A DNA stretch of 64,000 nucleotides from Providencia heimbachae ATCC 35613 (GTDB taxonomy: Bacteria; Pseudomonadota; Gammaproteobacteria; Enterobacterales; Enterobacteriaceae): NCBI RefSeq assembly GCF_001655055.1, contig NZ_LXEW01000030.1, positions 1 to 64,000 of the forward strand. The letters are read 5' to 3'. Below are positions 9,911-22,067 of this stretch, piece after piece. The translations under genes and the position numbers were made by a program. How positions within the stretch are numbered: position 1 is the stretch's first letter; each line of letters begins with the position of its first letter. The notes under the pieces were generated by a model. The model saw only the letters and a program-made list of their open reading frames with translations, was not told where the DNA came from and did no database searches.

Positions 9911-10264
9911 ATGAAAAATTTATTATCAATGACTAAAAAAGTATTTATTATTTCATTAACTGCATTATTATTAATTCCTGTACTTAGCACAATGAGTGCT
10001 CATGCAGAAACTAACCAACACTCGGGAACGATTAACTTTAGCGGGTCAATTGTTCATCCACCGTGCTTCAATGAAATTAATGAGCAAAAAATTACACTAA
10101 ACTGTCTTAATGACAAAGCAGATATGACGAGTAGCCATTTAGATCTTAATCATGTAACGAAGACTGAAGGTTGGAAAGTGATTAATGATGGACGAGGTGA
10201 GTATACTTATAACTGGGTCAATGAAGAGCAAAAATTAGGTATGTTAACGATTAAATATATCTAA
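9911..10264 (+). CDS. Small secreted pilin-like protein 2
   Basis: Paralogue of the protein at 8889, also 117 residues. Signal peptide with hydrophobic 12-26 and a likely cut after 'SAHA'. The mature start 'SGTINFSGSIVHPPC', a second Cys in 'LNCLND', a shared 'A(D/N)M' segment, a 'Y.(V/N)WV' motif and the C-terminal 'LTIKYI' with penultimate Tyr align with protein 1 along the whole length. The two Cys are about 14 residues apart and probably form a disulfide. RBS AGGAT at 8 bases. A strong terminator follows. Probably AT-rich accessory DNA; role unknown. Confidence 0.75.
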   Translation: MKNLLSMTKKVFIISLTALLLIPVLSTMSAHAETNQHSGTINFSGSIVHPPCFNEINEQKITLNCLNDKADMTSSHLDLNHVTKTEGWKVINDGRGEYTYNWVNEEQKLGMLTIKYI

Positions 10265-10285
10265 AAAACTCGTGTTATGGGAATT

Positions 10286-10315
10286 GGGGTAGCATCGCTA
10301 CCCCCCATTTTTTCT
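10286..10315 (+). terminator. Terminator after mini-pilin gene 2
   Basis: Stem GGGGTAGC/GCTACCCC with a 3-base loop (10286-10293 with 10297-10304), then CCATTTTTTC. Convergent argH ends shortly beyond. Confidence 0.88.
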
Positions 10316-10327
10316 AGCGACAATCAA

Positions 10328-11704
10328 TTACATCCCTAAGCGACTTTTCGCATCCTCAATCGCTTTTGCAACCTGCTTCTGTGATACCCCACCCTTCGCA
10401 AGTCTTTTATCTAAACAGGACTGCAGCGATAAAATTTCATACACATCAAGCTCGATAGTCTCACTGAATTTTTGTAAATCACTTAATGCCATTTCTTCTA
10501 ATGCTTTTCCTTGGCCTATCGCAGTAACAACGGCTTCGCCCACAATATGGTGCGCTTCACGAAATGGAACACCCTTGGCCACTAAATAATCCGCCAGTTC
10601 AGTAGCATTTGCGTAGCCTTGTTTCGCGGCTTCTTCACAGCGCCCACGACGCAGTTGAATACCCTCCAAAACTAAAGCGGCCATATGCATACAATCTAAC
10701 CAAGTATCAAGGGCATCAAATAACCCCTCTTTGTCTTCTTGCATATCTTTGTTATAAGCCAGTGGCAACCCTTTAAGGGTCATCATCATGCCGGTAAGCG
10801 CACCTTGTACACGCCCACATTTGCCACGAATAAGCTCCAATGCATCGGGATTTTTCTTTTGCGGCATCAATGAAGAACCCGAGGTTACTTTGTCCGAAAG
10901 CTCAACAAACCCTGCTTCACCGCTATTAAAGAAAATTAAATCTTCAGCAAAACGTGATAAATGCACCATCCCAATACTGGCGTCAGATAACAGCTCAAGG
11001 ACATGGTCTCTGTCAGAAACGGTATCAAGGCTGTTACGTGTTGCCGATGAAAAACCTAACCATGATGCGAGTTGATCACGATCGATATCATAAGCTGTTC
11101 CTGCTAAAGCGCCACAACCTAACGGGCTGACATCCAAACGTTTGAGGGTATCTTGCAAACGGCTTTCATCACGGGATAGCATTTCACTGTAAGCCAAGCA
11201 CCAATGTGCAAAAGTAACCGGCTGAGCGCGTTGTAAATGTGTATAACCTGGCATCACCGCATCTTGATTATTTTCAGCGGTGATCACTAATGCTTTTTGT
11301 AGTTCGCTTACCGCTTCAAGTAACAGCGCTACCTGATCTTTACACCACAATTTTAAGTCAGTCGCGACTTGGTCATTACGGCTACGACCGGTATGCAATT
11401 TCTTACCTAAATCACCAACTTTATCAATCAGTTTGCCTTCAACCCAGCTATGGATATCTTCTGCGTCACTTTGCAATACAATCTCAGGATTATCTTGCAC
11501 TTCTTTCAATAGGGCATTTAATGCCTGCTCCAGAGATTGTTGTTCATCTTGAGACAAAACACCCACGGTGACCAACGCTTTTGACCACGCCACTGAGCCG
11601 ATAATGTCTTGTTGCGCTAAGCGATAATCAAAACGCAATGAATCATTAAATTGTTTAAACCGCTGATCGGCTTGTTGACTAAAACGTCCACCCCAAAGTG
11701 CCAT
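10328..11704 (-). CDS. argH: Argininosuccinate lyase
   Basis: Last step of arginine synthesis: argininosuccinate to arginine and fumarate. 458 residues (E. coli 457). N-terminal 'ALWGGRF', substrate-binding '[14 protein letters not shown]', 'TPGYTHLQ'-type region ('[12 protein letters not shown]') and the fumarase/lyase signature loop '[12 protein letters not shown]' are all present. AGGGA precedes the ATG at 7 bases. Last gene of argC-argB-argG-argH, 79 bases after argG. Confidence 0.97.
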   Translation of the reverse strand: MALWGGRFSQQADQRFKQFNDSLRFDYRLAQQDIIGSVAWSKALVTVGVLSQDEQQSLEQALNALLKEVQDNPEIVLQSDAEDIHSWVEGKLIDKVGDLGKKLHTGRSRNDQVATDLKLWCKDQVALLLEAVSELQKALVITAENNQDAVMPGYTHLQRAQPVTFAHWCLAYSEMLSRDESRLQDTLKRLDVSPLGCGALAGTAYDIDRDQLASWLGFSSATRNSLDTVSDRDHVLELLSDASIGMVHLSRFAEDLIFFNSGEAGFVELSDKVTSGSSLMPQKKNPDALELIRGKCGRVQGALTGMMMTLKGLPLAYNKDMQEDKEGLFDALDTWLDCMHMAALVLEGIQLRRGRCEEAAKQGYANATELADYLVAKGVPFREAHHIVGEAVVTAIGQGKALEEMALSDLQKFSETIELDVYEILSLQSCLDKRLAKGGVSQKQVAKAIEDAKSRLGM

Positions 11705-11783
11705 AACTGATCCCTACCTGATTGATAAAATAAGTTTTGCGCCCGACAGCGAAACTCACTGTCGGGGTATTACACGAATAGAT

Positions 11784-13004
11784 TTACTTCGCTTTGTTTT
11801 GCTCTTTCAACGCACGGATACGTGAAGACAATGAATATAAACGAATAAAACCACCAGCATGGCTGTGATCGTAAACTTCATCTTCACCAAAGGTGGCGAA
11901 TTCTTCAGAGTACAAGCTTTTATCTGCTTTTTTCTGAATCGCACTGACTTGGCCTTTATACAGTTTCAGAACAACTTCACCGGTAACATCTTGCGCTAAT
12001 GATTCCGCAGCGGCTTGTAATGAATGACGTAAAGGCGCAAACCAGCGTCCGTCATACACCACATATGACATTTCAAGACCTAGCTGCTCACGCCATTTAA
12101 AGCAATCACGGTCTAAAACGAGTTGCTCTACGCCACGTAGTGCCGCCATCATGATAGTGCCGCCGGGGGTTTCATAACAACCACGTGATTTCATACCCAC
12201 TAAACGGTTTTCAACGATATCGATACGACCTACACCGTGTTTTGCGCCTAATGTATTTAATGTTTCTAAACAACCGAGTGGAGACAATGTTTTACCGTTA
12301 ACAGAAACAACTTCGCCGTGTTTCACGCCGACCGTAACCAATTCAGCTTCATCAGGTGCATTTTGTGGATCAACGGTCCATACCCAGCAATCTTGGTTAG
12401 CCGCATTCCACGTACTTTCTAATACACCGCCTTCTGTTGAGATATGCCATGCGTTTTCATCACGGCTATAAATTTTTTCAAGACTTGCGGTGGTTGGAAT
12501 ATTACGCTCTTTTAAGTAATCAAGCAGCGCTTCACGGGAACGCAAATCCCACTCACGCCATGGAGCCACAACTTGCAGCTGTGGTGCCAGTGCGGTGTAA
12601 GTGCTTTCGAAACGGACTTGGTCATTACCTTTACCCGTTGCGCCATGCGCTACCGCATCTGCGCCCACTTTTAATGCAAGCTCAACTTGCGCTTTCGCAA
12701 TAATAGGGCGGGCCATCGACGTTCCCAACAAATAACTGCCTTCATACAAAGCGCCCGTTTTCAGTACCGGATAAATATAGTCTTTGATGAATTCTTCACG
12801 TAAATCAGCAATGTAACATTCAGATGCACCGGATTGCAGCGCTTTTTGCTCTACGCCAACCAACTCTTCTCTGTCTTGCCCCACGTCAGCAACAAATGCG
12901 ATAACTTCGCAGTCGTCATAGTTTTCTTTCAACCATGGAATAATTGCTGATGTATCTAGACCACCTGAGTATGCTAATACAATCTTTTTAATGCCCTTTT
13001 TCAT
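11784..13004 (-). CDS. argG: Argininosuccinate synthase
   Basis: ATP-dependent condensation of citrulline and aspartate. 406 residues, the shorter bacterial type rather than the 447-residue E. coli K-12 type, with the N-type PP-loop '[12 protein letters not shown]' at residues 10-21 and '[13 protein letters not shown]' mid-protein. It sits inside the arg operon between argB and argH; E. coli keeps argG elsewhere. This clustered argCBGH layout is known in several other enterobacteria. Confidence 0.97.
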   Translation of the reverse strand: MKKGIKKIVLAYSGGLDTSAIIPWLKENYDDCEVIAFVADVGQDREELVGVEQKALQSGASECYIADLREEFIKDYIYPVLKTGALYEGSYLLGTSMARPIIAKAQVELALKVGADAVAHGATGKGNDQVRFESTYTALAPQLQVVAPWREWDLRSREALLDYLKERNIPTTASLEKIYSRDENAWHISTEGGVLESTWNAANQDCWVWTVDPQNAPDEAELVTVGVKHGEVVSVNGKTLSPLGCLETLNTLGAKHGVGRIDIVENRLVGMKSRGCYETPGGTIMMAALRGVEQLVLDRDCFKWREQLGLEMSYVVYDGRWFAPLRHSLQAAAESLAQDVTGEVVLKLYKGQVSAIQKKADKSLYSEEFATFGEDEVYDHSHAGGFIRLYSLSSRIRALKEQNKAK

Positions 13005-13048
13005 AACGTACCTATCCCGCTTAATTAATATTTAATTCCATGGCTCAA

Positions 13049-13825
13049 TTAAGATGCCAAGATCCTTGTTCCTATTGCCGTTCCATTGAACAGCTCAGGA
13101 AGTTGTTCTGCATGACGCCAACTCGCAATATCCACTGGGCGTCGCAATGTAGTCGCTGCATCTAAGGCCGCGTTTACCTTCACTATCATTCCATCGGTGA
13201 TAATGCCTTGTTCAATCAATTTTTGGGCTTTTTGGGTGGTCATCTCATCAATTTTTTGACCTTTGCCATCCAAAATACCGCTCACATCCGATAACAAAAC
13301 AAGGTCTGCATCCAGTGCTTGCGCAATCGCCGTCGCAGCTTGGTCGGCATTAACATTCATCAATTCCCCTTCTGGCGTGATACCGATGGAACTGATAATG
13401 GGTAAATACCCTGCACTCAGTAATAATTTGAGTAACTTTGCATCTCCCGGCTTAGCATTACCAACATGACCGAGCTCATCATTCAATTTAGTCACAACTG
13501 CACTTTGCCCATCACCTAAAGATAGCCCAACCGCGTGTAACTTAAATTTTATTGCCCACGCTAAGAGTGTCTTATTTGCGGTGCCTGCAAGTGCTCCTGT
13601 GATGATGTCGATTTGATCAGCTGGAGTGACGCGTAACCCTTGCTTTTTGACAACTGGTAATTGCAACTTTTGCATCAGCTCATCAACCAAGCAACCACCG
13701 CCATGAACAATGACTAGCTCACGCTGATGAACCTGACGATAACGTTGAATGGCAGTAAATAATCTTTCCAGTGCTTCTTCGCTATCGAGTAACACGCCAC
13801 CTAATTTAATCACTAAGGGTTGCAT
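13049..13825 (-). CDS. argB: Acetylglutamate kinase
   Basis: Second step of arginine synthesis: phosphorylates N-acetylglutamate. 258 residues, as in E. coli, with the amino-acid-kinase glycine loop 'KLGGVLL' at the start, '[12 protein letters not shown]' and a conserved '[12 protein letters not shown]' substrate region. It follows argC by 40 bases in the arg operon. AAGGA lies about 10 bases before the ATG. Confidence 0.97.
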   Translation of the reverse strand: MQPLVIKLGGVLLDSEEALERLFTAIQRYRQVHQRELVIVHGGGCLVDELMQKLQLPVVKKQGLRVTPADQIDIITGALAGTANKTLLAWAIKFKLHAVGLSLGDGQSAVVTKLNDELGHVGNAKPGDAKLLKLLLSAGYLPIISSIGITPEGELMNVNADQAATAIAQALDADLVLLSDVSGILDGKGQKIDEMTTQKAQKLIEQGIITDGMIVKVNAALDAATTLRRPVDIASWRHAEQLPELFNGTAIGTRILAS

Positions 13826-13865
13826 GGGGTTTTGTCCTTAATAAAATTTTTTGCCCACAAGAGCA

Positions 13866-14870
13866 TTAAAGTAATGACTCTGTTTCATCAAAACCGAAAC
13901 GAATATTCATGCACTGAACGGCTTGCGCTGCGGCCCCTTTCAATAAATTATCTTCTGTGCCGACTAAAATCAGGTGCTCACCTTTCAATGCAAAACCAAT
14001 ATCGCAAAACGGTGTACCGACGACTGATTTCAATGCCGGAATGCCTTTATCATATAAACGTACTAACGGTTTATTCTGATAGGCTTGTTTAAACGTTTGG
14101 CTAATTTGTTCTGCGGTAACGCCTGATTTCACTTTACACGTAATTGTCGCCAGTATACCCCGGGCAAAATTACCTAGATGAGGGGTGAAAATGACGTCTC
14201 TACCCAAGTGTGTCGCAATTTCAGGTTGATGACGATGAGTGAAAAGCCCATAAGGCTGTAAGCTCACTTCACAAAAGCTGTTAGCCATCGATGCCTTACG
14301 TCCTGCGCCTGAAACACCGCTGGTAGCATTAATGACTGGCCACATGTTTTCATCGAGTAAATCAGCGTCAATCAAAGGCTTAAGTGCGAGTTGTGAAACG
14401 GTTGGGTAACATCCTGGCACTGCAATCAGCTGTGCTTGGCTAATTTTATCTGCTTGCCACTCAGCCAAACCGTACACTGCTTGCATTAGCCATTGTGTAT
14501 TTGTATGTTCGAAGCCATAGTATTGAGGATAAAAAGCCGCATCTTGTACACGATAAGCGCCAGAAAGGTCGAATACCACGCAACCTGCTTCAAGAAACTG
14601 AGGGGCGATGTCATGGCTAACTTCATGAGCGGTTGCAAGAAATACAATATCAATCCCCTTTGTCGCCGCAGCCACATCGGTTAATGGTTGTACTGGAAGG
14701 TCAATGACCCCTTTATACTGAGGATGTAAGTCAGCAAAGCATTTACCCGCATCCACACTTTGTGCTGAAACCATCAGTCCTTGAAGGTTTATTTTAGGGT
14801 GACGTTGTAAATAAGCAGCTAATTCCGCTCCAGTATAGCCACTGGCTCCGATAATGATTGCGTTCAACAT
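13866..14870 (-). CDS. argC: N-acetyl-gamma-glutamyl-phosphate reductase
   Basis: NADPH-dependent third step of arginine synthesis. 334 residues, the E. coli length. Rossmann motif '[12 protein letters not shown]' at the N-terminus and catalytic Cys in '[14 protein letters not shown]'. First gene of argCBGH, with its promoter under the double ARG box at 14909-14947. Confidence 0.97.
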   Translation of the reverse strand: MLNAIIIGASGYTGAELAAYLQRHPKINLQGLMVSAQSVDAGKCFADLHPQYKGVIDLPVQPLTDVAAATKGIDIVFLATAHEVSHDIAPQFLEAGCVVFDLSGAYRVQDAAFYPQYYGFEHTNTQWLMQAVYGLAEWQADKISQAQLIAVPGCYPTVSQLALKPLIDADLLDENMWPVINATSGVSGAGRKASMANSFCEVSLQPYGLFTHRHQPEIATHLGRDVIFTPHLGNFARGILATITCKVKSGVTAEQISQTFKQAYQNKPLVRLYDKGIPALKSVVGTPFCDIGFALKGEHLILVGTEDNLLKGAAAQAVQCMNIRFGFDETESLL

Positions 14871-14908
14871 AAGTATTCTACCTTGTACTCGTGACCCAAA
14901 TAGTTGAA

Positions 14909-14947
14909 TGTGTATTTTTATTCATATAAAGTGAATGAATATTGATA
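14909..14947. promoter_or_regulatory. Double ARG box (ArgR operator)
   Basis: Two 18-bp boxes fit WNTGAATWWWWATTCANW closely: 'TGTGTATTTTTATTCATA' (14909-14926) and 'AGTGAATGAATATTGATA' (14930-14947), with one core mismatch each. They are separated by exactly 3 bp, the spacing of ArgR hexamer operators. They lie between divergent argC and argE, so both directions are probably repressed by ArgR-arginine. Confidence 0.88.
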
Positions 14948-14972
14948 CTATTAAGCATAAAGGCTGTCAACA

Positions 14973-16127
14973 GTGAATATTAAATTACCTGCATTTATTG
15001 AGATTTATCGTCAATTAATTGCCACTCCGTCGATTAGTGCGACTGATTCTCATCTTGATCAGAGCAATAAAGCCCTTATTGAATTATTAGGGGGATGGTT
15101 TGAGACGCTTGGATTTTCAGTCAATATCCAACCCGTCCCTGAAACTCGAGATAAATATAATCTTCTCGCCTCTATTGGCGGAGGAAATGGTGGGTTGATG
15201 CTTTGTGGTCATACCGATACCGTACCATTTGATGATGGCCGCTGGAGCAAAAACCCCTTTGAGCTCACAGAGCACGATGGCAAGTTGTATGGCTTGGGTA
15301 CTGCCGATATGAAAGGCTTTTTTGCTTTTATTCTCGATGCATTGCGCGACCTAGATTTAACCAAACTCAAGCACCCTCTTCATATATTAGCCACTGCGGA
15401 TGAAGAAACATCCATGGCTGGTGCCCGCTATTTTGCAGCGAATACCACGCTACGGCCAGATTTTGCCATTATCGGTGAGCCAACTTCACTACAACCTATT
15501 CGTGCACACAAAGGCCATATCTCCAATGCGATCCGCATAACGGGTCAGTCAGGTCATTCAAGTGATCCTGATCGCGGTGTCAATGCCATTGAATTAATGC
15601 ATGAGTCTATTTCGCATTTAATGGCTTTGCGAAACACCCTCAAAGAGCGTTTTAATAATCCGGCGTTTATGATCCCTTATCCCACCATGAACTTTGGTCA
15701 TATTCATGGTGGGGATGCCGCAAACCGAATTTGTGGATGCTGTGAATTACATATGGATATCCGCCCATTGCCGGGACTGACATTGCAAGATTTGGATGAG
15801 CTATTAAATGAGGCTCTTGAACCCGTAAAAACCAAATGGCCCGGCAGGTTAGCAATCGAATCGATGCATCCACCAATCCCAGGTTATGAATGCCCAACAG
15901 ACCATAAAATGGTTGCCGTCATAGAGCAATTATTAGGTCAGAAAGCGGATACTGTGAATTATTGCACCGAAGCCCCCTTTATTCAGGCGCTGTGTCCTAC
16001 CCTTGTTTTAGGCCCAGGTTCAATAGAGCAAGCTCATCAGCCTGATGAGTTTATTGATATGCGATTTATTGAGCCAACCCGTCAGCTCATTAGTCAGATG
16101 GTCGAGCATTTCTGTTTAACGGAATAA
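14973..16127 (+). CDS. argE: Acetylornithine deacetylase
   Basis: Zinc/cobalt M20-family hydrolase that releases ornithine from N-acetylornithine. 384 residues with the metal motifs '[14 protein letters not shown]', 'GTADMKG' and '[15 protein letters not shown]', closely matching E. coli ArgE (383). The start codon is GTG. Divergent from argC; a terminator follows. Confidence 0.96.
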   Translation: MNIKLPAFIEIYRQLIATPSISATDSHLDQSNKALIELLGGWFETLGFSVNIQPVPETRDKYNLLASIGGGNGGLMLCGHTDTVPFDDGRWSKNPFELTEHDGKLYGLGTADMKGFFAFILDALRDLDLTKLKHPLHILATADEETSMAGARYFAANTTLRPDFAIIGEPTSLQPIRAHKGHISNAIRITGQSGHSSDPDRGVNAIELMHESISHLMALRNTLKERFNNPAFMIPYPTMNFGHIHGGDAANRICGCCELHMDIRPLPGLTLQDLDELLNEALEPVKTKWPGRLAIESMHPPIPGYECPTDHKMVAVIEQLLGQKADTVNYCTEAPFIQALCPTLVLGPGSIEQAHQPDEFIDMRFIEPTRQLISQMVEHFCLTE

Positions 16128-16140
16128 TCCCTCCTCTTTA

Positions 16141-16171
16141 AGCATGGGCTCTGACTGAGTCCGTGCTTTTC
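16141..16171 (+). terminator. argE terminator
   Basis: 11-bp stem with two G-U pairs, AGCATGGGCTC/GAGTCCGTGCT (16141-16151 with 16157-16167), then TTTT. Confidence 0.75.
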
Positions 16172-16265
16172 ATCATGAATATTTTTCATTTCGCTGTTGA
16201 AAATTCATCAGACTCGTATTTGATTTAAGTGTTGACTCTAAATAAATATCCGGTAATCTCTATTT

Positions 16266-16289
16266 AGCCGTCTAAACGTATAGACGCAC
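16266..16289. promoter_or_regulatory. Tandem met boxes upstream of metF
   Basis: Three adjoining 8-mers resembling the MetJ box AGACGTCT: AGCCGTCT, AAACGTAT, AGACGCAC. They lie 60-83 bases before metF, the right place for MetJ-SAM repression. Confidence 0.75.
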
Positions 16290-16324
16290 AAATGAATATA
16301 ATAATTAATGGATGAAATGGCTAG

Positions 16325-17233
<909 letters not shown>

Positions 17234-17244
17234 TATGCAAAATA

Positions 17245-17270
17245 CCCAGAGCTGCGATGACAGCTTTGGG
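17245..17270. terminator. Hairpin between metF and the hydrolase gene
   Basis: 10-bp stem CCCAGAGCTG/CAGCTTTGGG with one G-U pair. It sits between convergent genes but lacks a strong U-tract. Confidence 0.5.
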
Positions 17271-17282
17271 CATATTAACAAT

Positions 17283-18347
17283 TTATATTCCACTCACATC
17301 AGGAAGATTCACTTGGATAAAAACGGGTGCTTTTTCGTTTTTAAAGCCTTCTAGGGTAAATTTTTGATAGTTAAGGTTATTGTATCCTCGAAAATACAAA
17401 ATTCCCCTTTGTAAGTCTGTCAGCACCGTCCACACGGAAAATTCGGTTAAATAAAGTTTAAAAACTTCGTCCTCACCTAACATTGGGTCTACCGATGCAT
17501 TTTTCGGGCGATCAAATTTATTCATCACATGCGCTAATTCAATGAGCTGAACATCAGGGTCAATAACTTGATGATAATAAGTCGAATAATAAACCGCGCG
17601 TACAAACCGGCCAACAGAGGTATCTGCATTAGGTACAGCGGCTAATGCAATCCCACTATCTGGCTGGCTCACTTTAATATTACCCAAGGTACTTGAAGAA
17701 ACATCTACGTTCGTCAATTGAGTGTAATTGTTTAAGTTAGTTAAATGCCATGGGAACTCTGGCCCATTGGTCATACAACGCGTTGGGTTATCATAAATAT
17801 GTAACTTGCCACCAGAAACTTCAACCACAATACATGCGCCCGTTTTATCATAAAAAGCATAATGGAATGGACTTGGCATACCCCGCAATAAAAGCAATTT
17901 TTGTGACCAGAAGGCGGTTTTAGGGATTGCTTTTTTAAGCTCAGCGATTGTTGCATACTGCGATAATGCCCATTCACCAATAGAAGCGATGGGCACTGCT
18001 TTTGAATATTTCAAAGGGCTTAATGGTGCAAGCTCAGAGTCTGTGATCATATTTAAGCTAAATGATAATCCCCCTGAGTTCACACCTTGTAAGACATCCT
18101 TTGCACCGTTAAAACTCACAGCTGACGTTATCGCAATAAAAGGGTACTTAACCTTGTATTTTAATCCAAGTGACCCGTTAGGAGCCTGACGTTGAAAAAT
18201 ATGATTTTTGGGATAATAAGACAAAATAGAAGCAGGTTCATCTGACGAAAATTCAAGTGTTCTCCCATGATAAATATTATTTTCTTTATCCGTGATAGCC
18301 AATGTAGTACAAGCAAAAATTCGATTGTTGGTGCTATTTTTTAGCAT
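17283..18347 (-). CDS. Choloylglycine hydrolase / penicillin V acylase family amidase
   Basis: Ntn-hydrolase of the linear-amide C-N hydrolase group (bile salt hydrolases, penicillin V acylases, N-acyl amide hydrolases). The predicted nucleophile is C13 in 'FACTTLAI', followed by 'HGRTLEF' (active-site Arg; Glu where many members have Asp) and 'MTNGPEFPWHLTNLNNY' with the conserved Asn. I start at ATG 18347 (354 residues), which has AAGG eight bases upstream. A GTG three codons earlier overlaps that site. About 12 residues must be removed to free the Cys, but no signal peptide is evident, so processing is unclear. The natural substrate cannot be read from sequence. Divergent from gadB. Confidence 0.82.
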   Translation of the reverse strand: MLKNSTNNRIFACTTLAITDKENNIYHGRTLEFSSDEPASILSYYPKNHIFQRQAPNGSLGLKYKVKYPFIAITSAVSFNGAKDVLQGVNSGGLSFSLNMITDSELAPLSPLKYSKAVPIASIGEWALSQYATIAELKKAIPKTAFWSQKLLLLRGMPSPFHYAFYDKTGACIVVEVSGGKLHIYDNPTRCMTNGPEFPWHLTNLNNYTQLTNVDVSSSTLGNIKVSQPDSGIALAAVPNADTSVGRFVRAVYYSTYYHQVIDPDVQLIELAHVMNKFDRPKNASVDPMLGEDEVFKLYLTEFSVWTVLTDLQRGILYFRGYNNLNYQKFTLEGFKNEKAPVFIQVNLPDVSGI

Positions 18348-18949
18348 TTCATTCACCTTAGTTAGATAAAAATTAATAATAAAATATTACTAACTATCAA
18401 AATAACTCCCAGTTCAATTTAATAATAACCATAAAATAACGCTCTATTTTAATTTATAATACATAAATACAACCAGGTAAAACAGTTATATAAAAATTAC
18501 GTTATTTTTCGTTATCATAAAGTGAGTAATTATCTATAAATATACAAAAATGATGTTCTCAATTAAATTTCCATATGAAAATGAAACGTTAACATTCTAT
18601 AAAAACATTATATTAACCTTGTTATCTTTATAATTTCATATTTATCATGATATTACACCAAATGCCCAGCCAGACATAACCACATGAATAATAATGATTA
18701 TTTTTATTAAACCAAAAAACCACATTAAATCAATAGCATTTGAGCATTACTGCAAATCAAATAACGATTAAATAATTAAATTAAATCAATCCCAGACAAA
18801 ATAAACTCACCAAATATATTCCAATTAAGACATTTAACGTAAATATTTATATATTATTTTGTTAAATTCAAATATGTGGTTTATATTTAATAGGAAACTT
18901 AATATTCAACTACAGTAATTAACACTTCGTTATTAAGGGAATTACAGAT
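18348..18949. other. AT-rich divergent region between the amidase and gadB
   Basis: 602 very AT-rich bases with no credible ORF. It must hold both divergent promoters, and its length is generous for acid-inducible, H-NS-type control (inference). I could not identify a GAD box with confidence. Confidence 0.45.
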
Positions 18950-20350
18950 ATGAGTAAGAAGTCATTAACACCAAACTACAGTGAACTTGATGATGTATAT
19001 GCATCATTTGATTTATCGCAATCATTACCTAAAACTCAGTTTCCATTGAAAGAACGAGATCCACGTAATGTATATAGTGCAGTTCGTGATGAATTAATGC
19101 TTGATGGCAACTCAAGGCAAAACTTAGCGACATTTTGTCAAACTTGGGTTGATGATGAAATTCGTGAATTAATGGATTTGTCTATCGATAAAAATATGAT
19201 CGATAAAGATGAATACCCACAAACGGCTGAAATTGAGAATCGCTGCGTTCATATGCTTGCCGACCTTTGGCATTCTCCGGATGCGGAAAATACACTCGGT
19301 TGCTCAACAATTGGCTCATCAGAAGCCGCCATGTTAGGTGGACTAGCCTTAAAATGGCAATGGCGTAAAAAACAAGCAGCAAAAGGTAAACCAACAGATA
19401 AACCAAACCTTATTTGTGGTCCCGTTCAAGTTTGCTGGCACAAATTTGCACGCTACTTCGATGTTGAACTCAGAGAGATTCCCCTTGAAGGGGATCGTTT
19501 AATCATGAGTCCAGAAGAAGTACTCAAACGCGTTGATGAAAATACCATTGGTGTTGTACCTACTTTAGGCGTCACATTCACTTGCCAATATGAGCCGGTT
19601 AAAGCCGTGCATGATGCATTGGATAAACTGCAAAAAGAAACTGGACTCGATATTCCTATCCATGTGGATGGCGCGAGTGGCGGTTTCCTTGCACCCTTCT
19701 GCGCACCTGATTTGCCATGGGATTTCCGTTTACCACGTGTTAAATCAATCAACTCTTCTGGTCATAAATTCGGTTTAGCACCTTTAGGTGCCGGCTGGGT
19801 AATTTGGCGTGAAGCAAAAGATTTACCGGAAGAACTAATTTTCAATGTGAATTATTTAGGTGGCAATATGCCAACTTTCGCACTGAATTTCTCACGTCCG
19901 GGCGGTCAAATCATTGCGCAATACTATAACTTCCTGCGTCTTGGTCGCGAAGGTTATGCAAAAATTCATAATGCGTGTTACGCCACGGCACAATACCTTG
20001 CGCGTGAAATTGAAAAGCTCGGTCCTTTCGAAATGATTTTTGATGGTGATAGTCAAAAAGGGATCCCAGCTATCGCATGGAAACTAAAAGAAGGCGCAGC
20101 TTCCAGTAATTATTCTTTATACGATATTGCTGACAAGTTACGCAGTCGTGGCTGGCAGGTACCGGCTTATTCAATGCCTGCTAATCGTGAAGACCTTGTT
20201 GTTCAGCGTATTCTCGTTCGTCATGGGGTCAGCTTAGATCTCGCCGCACTATTAATTGAAGATTTTAAACGTACTTTAGATTACTTCAATGAACATCCAG
20301 TCAGTAAGCCCCTAACTGAAAAAGAAGGTGGTGGTTTCAACCACAGCTAA
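18950..20350 (+). CDS. gadB: Glutamate decarboxylase
   Basis: PLP enzyme converting glutamate to GABA and consuming a cytosolic proton. 466 residues, the length of E. coli GadA/GadB, with the PLP lysine K273 in 'NSSGHKFG', '[13 protein letters not shown]' and the penultimate His465 ('FNHS') that closes the active site at neutral pH in E. coli GadB. AAGGGA precedes the ATG. Followed by gadC, giving the classical glutamate-dependent acid resistance pair. GadB versus GadA cannot be distinguished; the name follows the gadC linkage. Confidence 0.95.
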   Translation: MSKKSLTPNYSELDDVYASFDLSQSLPKTQFPLKERDPRNVYSAVRDELMLDGNSRQNLATFCQTWVDDEIRELMDLSIDKNMIDKDEYPQTAEIENRCVHMLADLWHSPDAENTLGCSTIGSSEAAMLGGLALKWQWRKKQAAKGKPTDKPNLICGPVQVCWHKFARYFDVELREIPLEGDRLIMSPEEVLKRVDENTIGVVPTLGVTFTCQYEPVKAVHDALDKLQKETGLDIPIHVDGASGGFLAPFCAPDLPWDFRLPRVKSINSSGHKFGLAPLGAGWVIWREAKDLPEELIFNVNYLGGNMPTFALNFSRPGGQIIAQYYNFLRLGREGYAKIHNACYATAQYLAREIEKLGPFEMIFDGDSQKGIPAIAWKLKEGAASSNYSLYDIADKLRSRGWQVPAYSMPANREDLVVQRILVRHGVSLDLAALLIEDFKRTLDYFNEHPVSKPLTEKEGGGFNHS

Positions 20351-20367
20351 TCGTTGTGTTATTTACT

Positions 20368-20397
20368 AAGCCAAAAAATCTGACGGTTTTTTGGCTT
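20368..20397 (+). other. Hairpin in the gadB-gadC spacer
   Basis: Perfect 11-bp stem AAGCCAAAAAA/TTTTTTGGCTT with an 8-base loop. The T-run is part of the stem, so it may partly attenuate transcription or protect the gadB message rather than fully terminate. Confidence 0.5.
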
Positions 20398-20452
20398 GTT
20401 GCGTGATCAGTCCTGTAACGACTGATTTTATTCAATGTTTAGGAGAACTCGT

Positions 20453-22006
20453 ATGGCGACAACAACCGCGCCAGCAGCAAAACAGCTGACTTTATTAGGC
20501 TTTTTTGCGATCACTGCCTCTATGGTTATGGCAGTTTATGAATATCCAACATTCGCCACCTCCGGTTTTAGCTTGGTCTTTTTTCTCTTATTAGGGGGCT
20601 TGTTATGGTTTATTCCAGTTGCCCTATGTGCTGCCGAAATGGCAACAGTGGAAGGCTGGGAAGAAGGTGGGATTTTTGCTTGGGTTTCTAATACATTAGG
20701 TGAACGCTGGGGGTTTGCAGCCATTTCCTTTGGTTATCTGCAAATTGCCATCGGTTTTATTCCGATGCTCTATTTCGTTTTAGGCGCACTTTCTTATATT
20801 CTGAACTGGCCAGAGCTTAATACTGACCCAATTATTAAAACGATTGCCGCTTTAATTATTTTATGGGGGCTCGCATTTACACAATTCGGTGGAACAAAAT
20901 ACACCGCAACTATCGCTAAAGTCGGCTTTTTTGCGGGTATTTTATTACCTGCGTTAATTTTAGTTTGCTTAGCTATCAGCTACCTTGTCAGCGGTGCGCC
21001 GTTAGCGATTGAAATCAGTACATCGACCTTTATTCCCGACTTTACACAAATAGGAACACTGGTTGTTTTCGTGGCCTTTATTTTAAGTTATATGGGTGTT
21101 GAAGCATCAGCAACACACGTTAATGAAATGAAGAATCCGGGTAGAGATTACCCTGCTGCAATGTTTTTATTAATGATAGCAGCCATCTGTTTAAGTTCGA
21201 TTGGTGGTCTATCGGTTGCGGCGGTTATACCCAATAGCGAAATTAATCTGTCAGCTGGCGTAGTACAAACATTCAATGTACTAGTGACACACTTTAATTC
21301 GACGCTTGAATGGGTTGCACGTATTATCGCCGCTTTATTGTTACTGGGTGTGTTAGCCGAAATCGCATCATGGATTGTGGGACCATCACGAGGCATGTAT
21401 GTGGCCGCACAGAAAGGAATTTTGCCGCAAAGTTTTGCGAAAGTGAATAAAAATGGTGTGCCAGTCACCTTAGTTATCGCTCAATTATTAATTACTACCA
21501 TTGCAATCATTGTTCTCACCAATACGGGTGGCGGCGGAAATATGTCGTTCCTGATTGCGTTAGCGCTGACTGTGGTTATTTATCTCTGTAGCTACTTTAT
21601 GTTGTTCCTTGGCTACATGCATTTAGTTTGTAAACAACCAGAGAAGAAACGCGCATTTAATATTCCTGGTGGTAAAGGCTTTAAGTTATTGCTCGCATCC
21701 GCAGGGCTGATTGTTTCTGTTCTTGCCTTCGTCATTTCATTCTTTCCTCCTAGCTCATTACCGGGTGGAGGAAGCGATGATACGTATGTCACGCTACTTG
21801 CGGTAAGTTTTGTGATTATCTTTTTACTGCCGTTTATTGTCTATGCATTTCATGACAAACGCGGTAAAAAAACCGGTGTTTCTATGGTACATATCAAAAC
21901 CCATAATGCGCCTGTAAATCACTTCTTTATCCACCCGCGTGCCCGTTCTGCTTATCATTTAGTTCATGATGATAAGCCAACAACTGAAACTGCGGATAAA
22001 AAATAG
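20453..22006 (+). CDS. gadC: Glutamate/GABA antiporter
   Basis: APC-superfamily inner-membrane exchanger that imports glutamate and exports GABA, paired with GadB. About 12 membrane segments. The N-terminus '[17 protein letters not shown]' matches E. coli GadC closely, and the soluble C-terminal plug region is recognisable ('[14 protein letters not shown]'), known in E. coli to block the channel at neutral pH. An in-frame ATG at 20435 is rejected in favour of 20453, which has AGGAG 7 bases upstream and matches the E. coli start, giving 517 residues (E. coli 511). Confidence 0.95.
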   Translation: MATTTAPAAKQLTLLGFFAITASMVMAVYEYPTFATSGFSLVFFLLLGGLLWFIPVALCAAEMATVEGWEEGGIFAWVSNTLGERWGFAAISFGYLQIAIGFIPMLYFVLGALSYILNWPELNTDPIIKTIAALIILWGLAFTQFGGTKYTATIAKVGFFAGILLPALILVCLAISYLVSGAPLAIEISTSTFIPDFTQIGTLVVFVAFILSYMGVEASATHVNEMKNPGRDYPAAMFLLMIAAICLSSIGGLSVAAVIPNSEINLSAGVVQTFNVLVTHFNSTLEWVARIIAALLLLGVLAEIASWIVGPSRGMYVAAQKGILPQSFAKVNKNGVPVTLVIAQLLITTIAIIVLTNTGGGGNMSFLIALALTVVIYLCSYFMLFLGYMHLVCKQPEKKRAFNIPGGKGFKLLLASAGLIVSVLAFVISFFPPSSLPGGGSDDTYVTLLAVSFVIIFLLPFIVYAFHDKRGKKTGVSMVHIKTHNAPVNHFFIHPRARSAYHLVHDDKPTTETADKK

Positions 22007-22023
22007 TTTTACGTTGTACAAAA

Positions 22024-22051
22024 AAGGCTGCCAAATTGGCAGCCTTACTTT
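22024..22051. terminator. Bidirectional terminator between gadC and ppc
   Basis: 9-bp stem AAGGCTGCC/GGCAGCCTT (22024-22032 with 22038-22046), A-run on the left and ACTTTTT on the right, between convergent genes. Confidence 0.85.
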
Positions 22052-22067
22052 TTGAGTCAATTTATCG

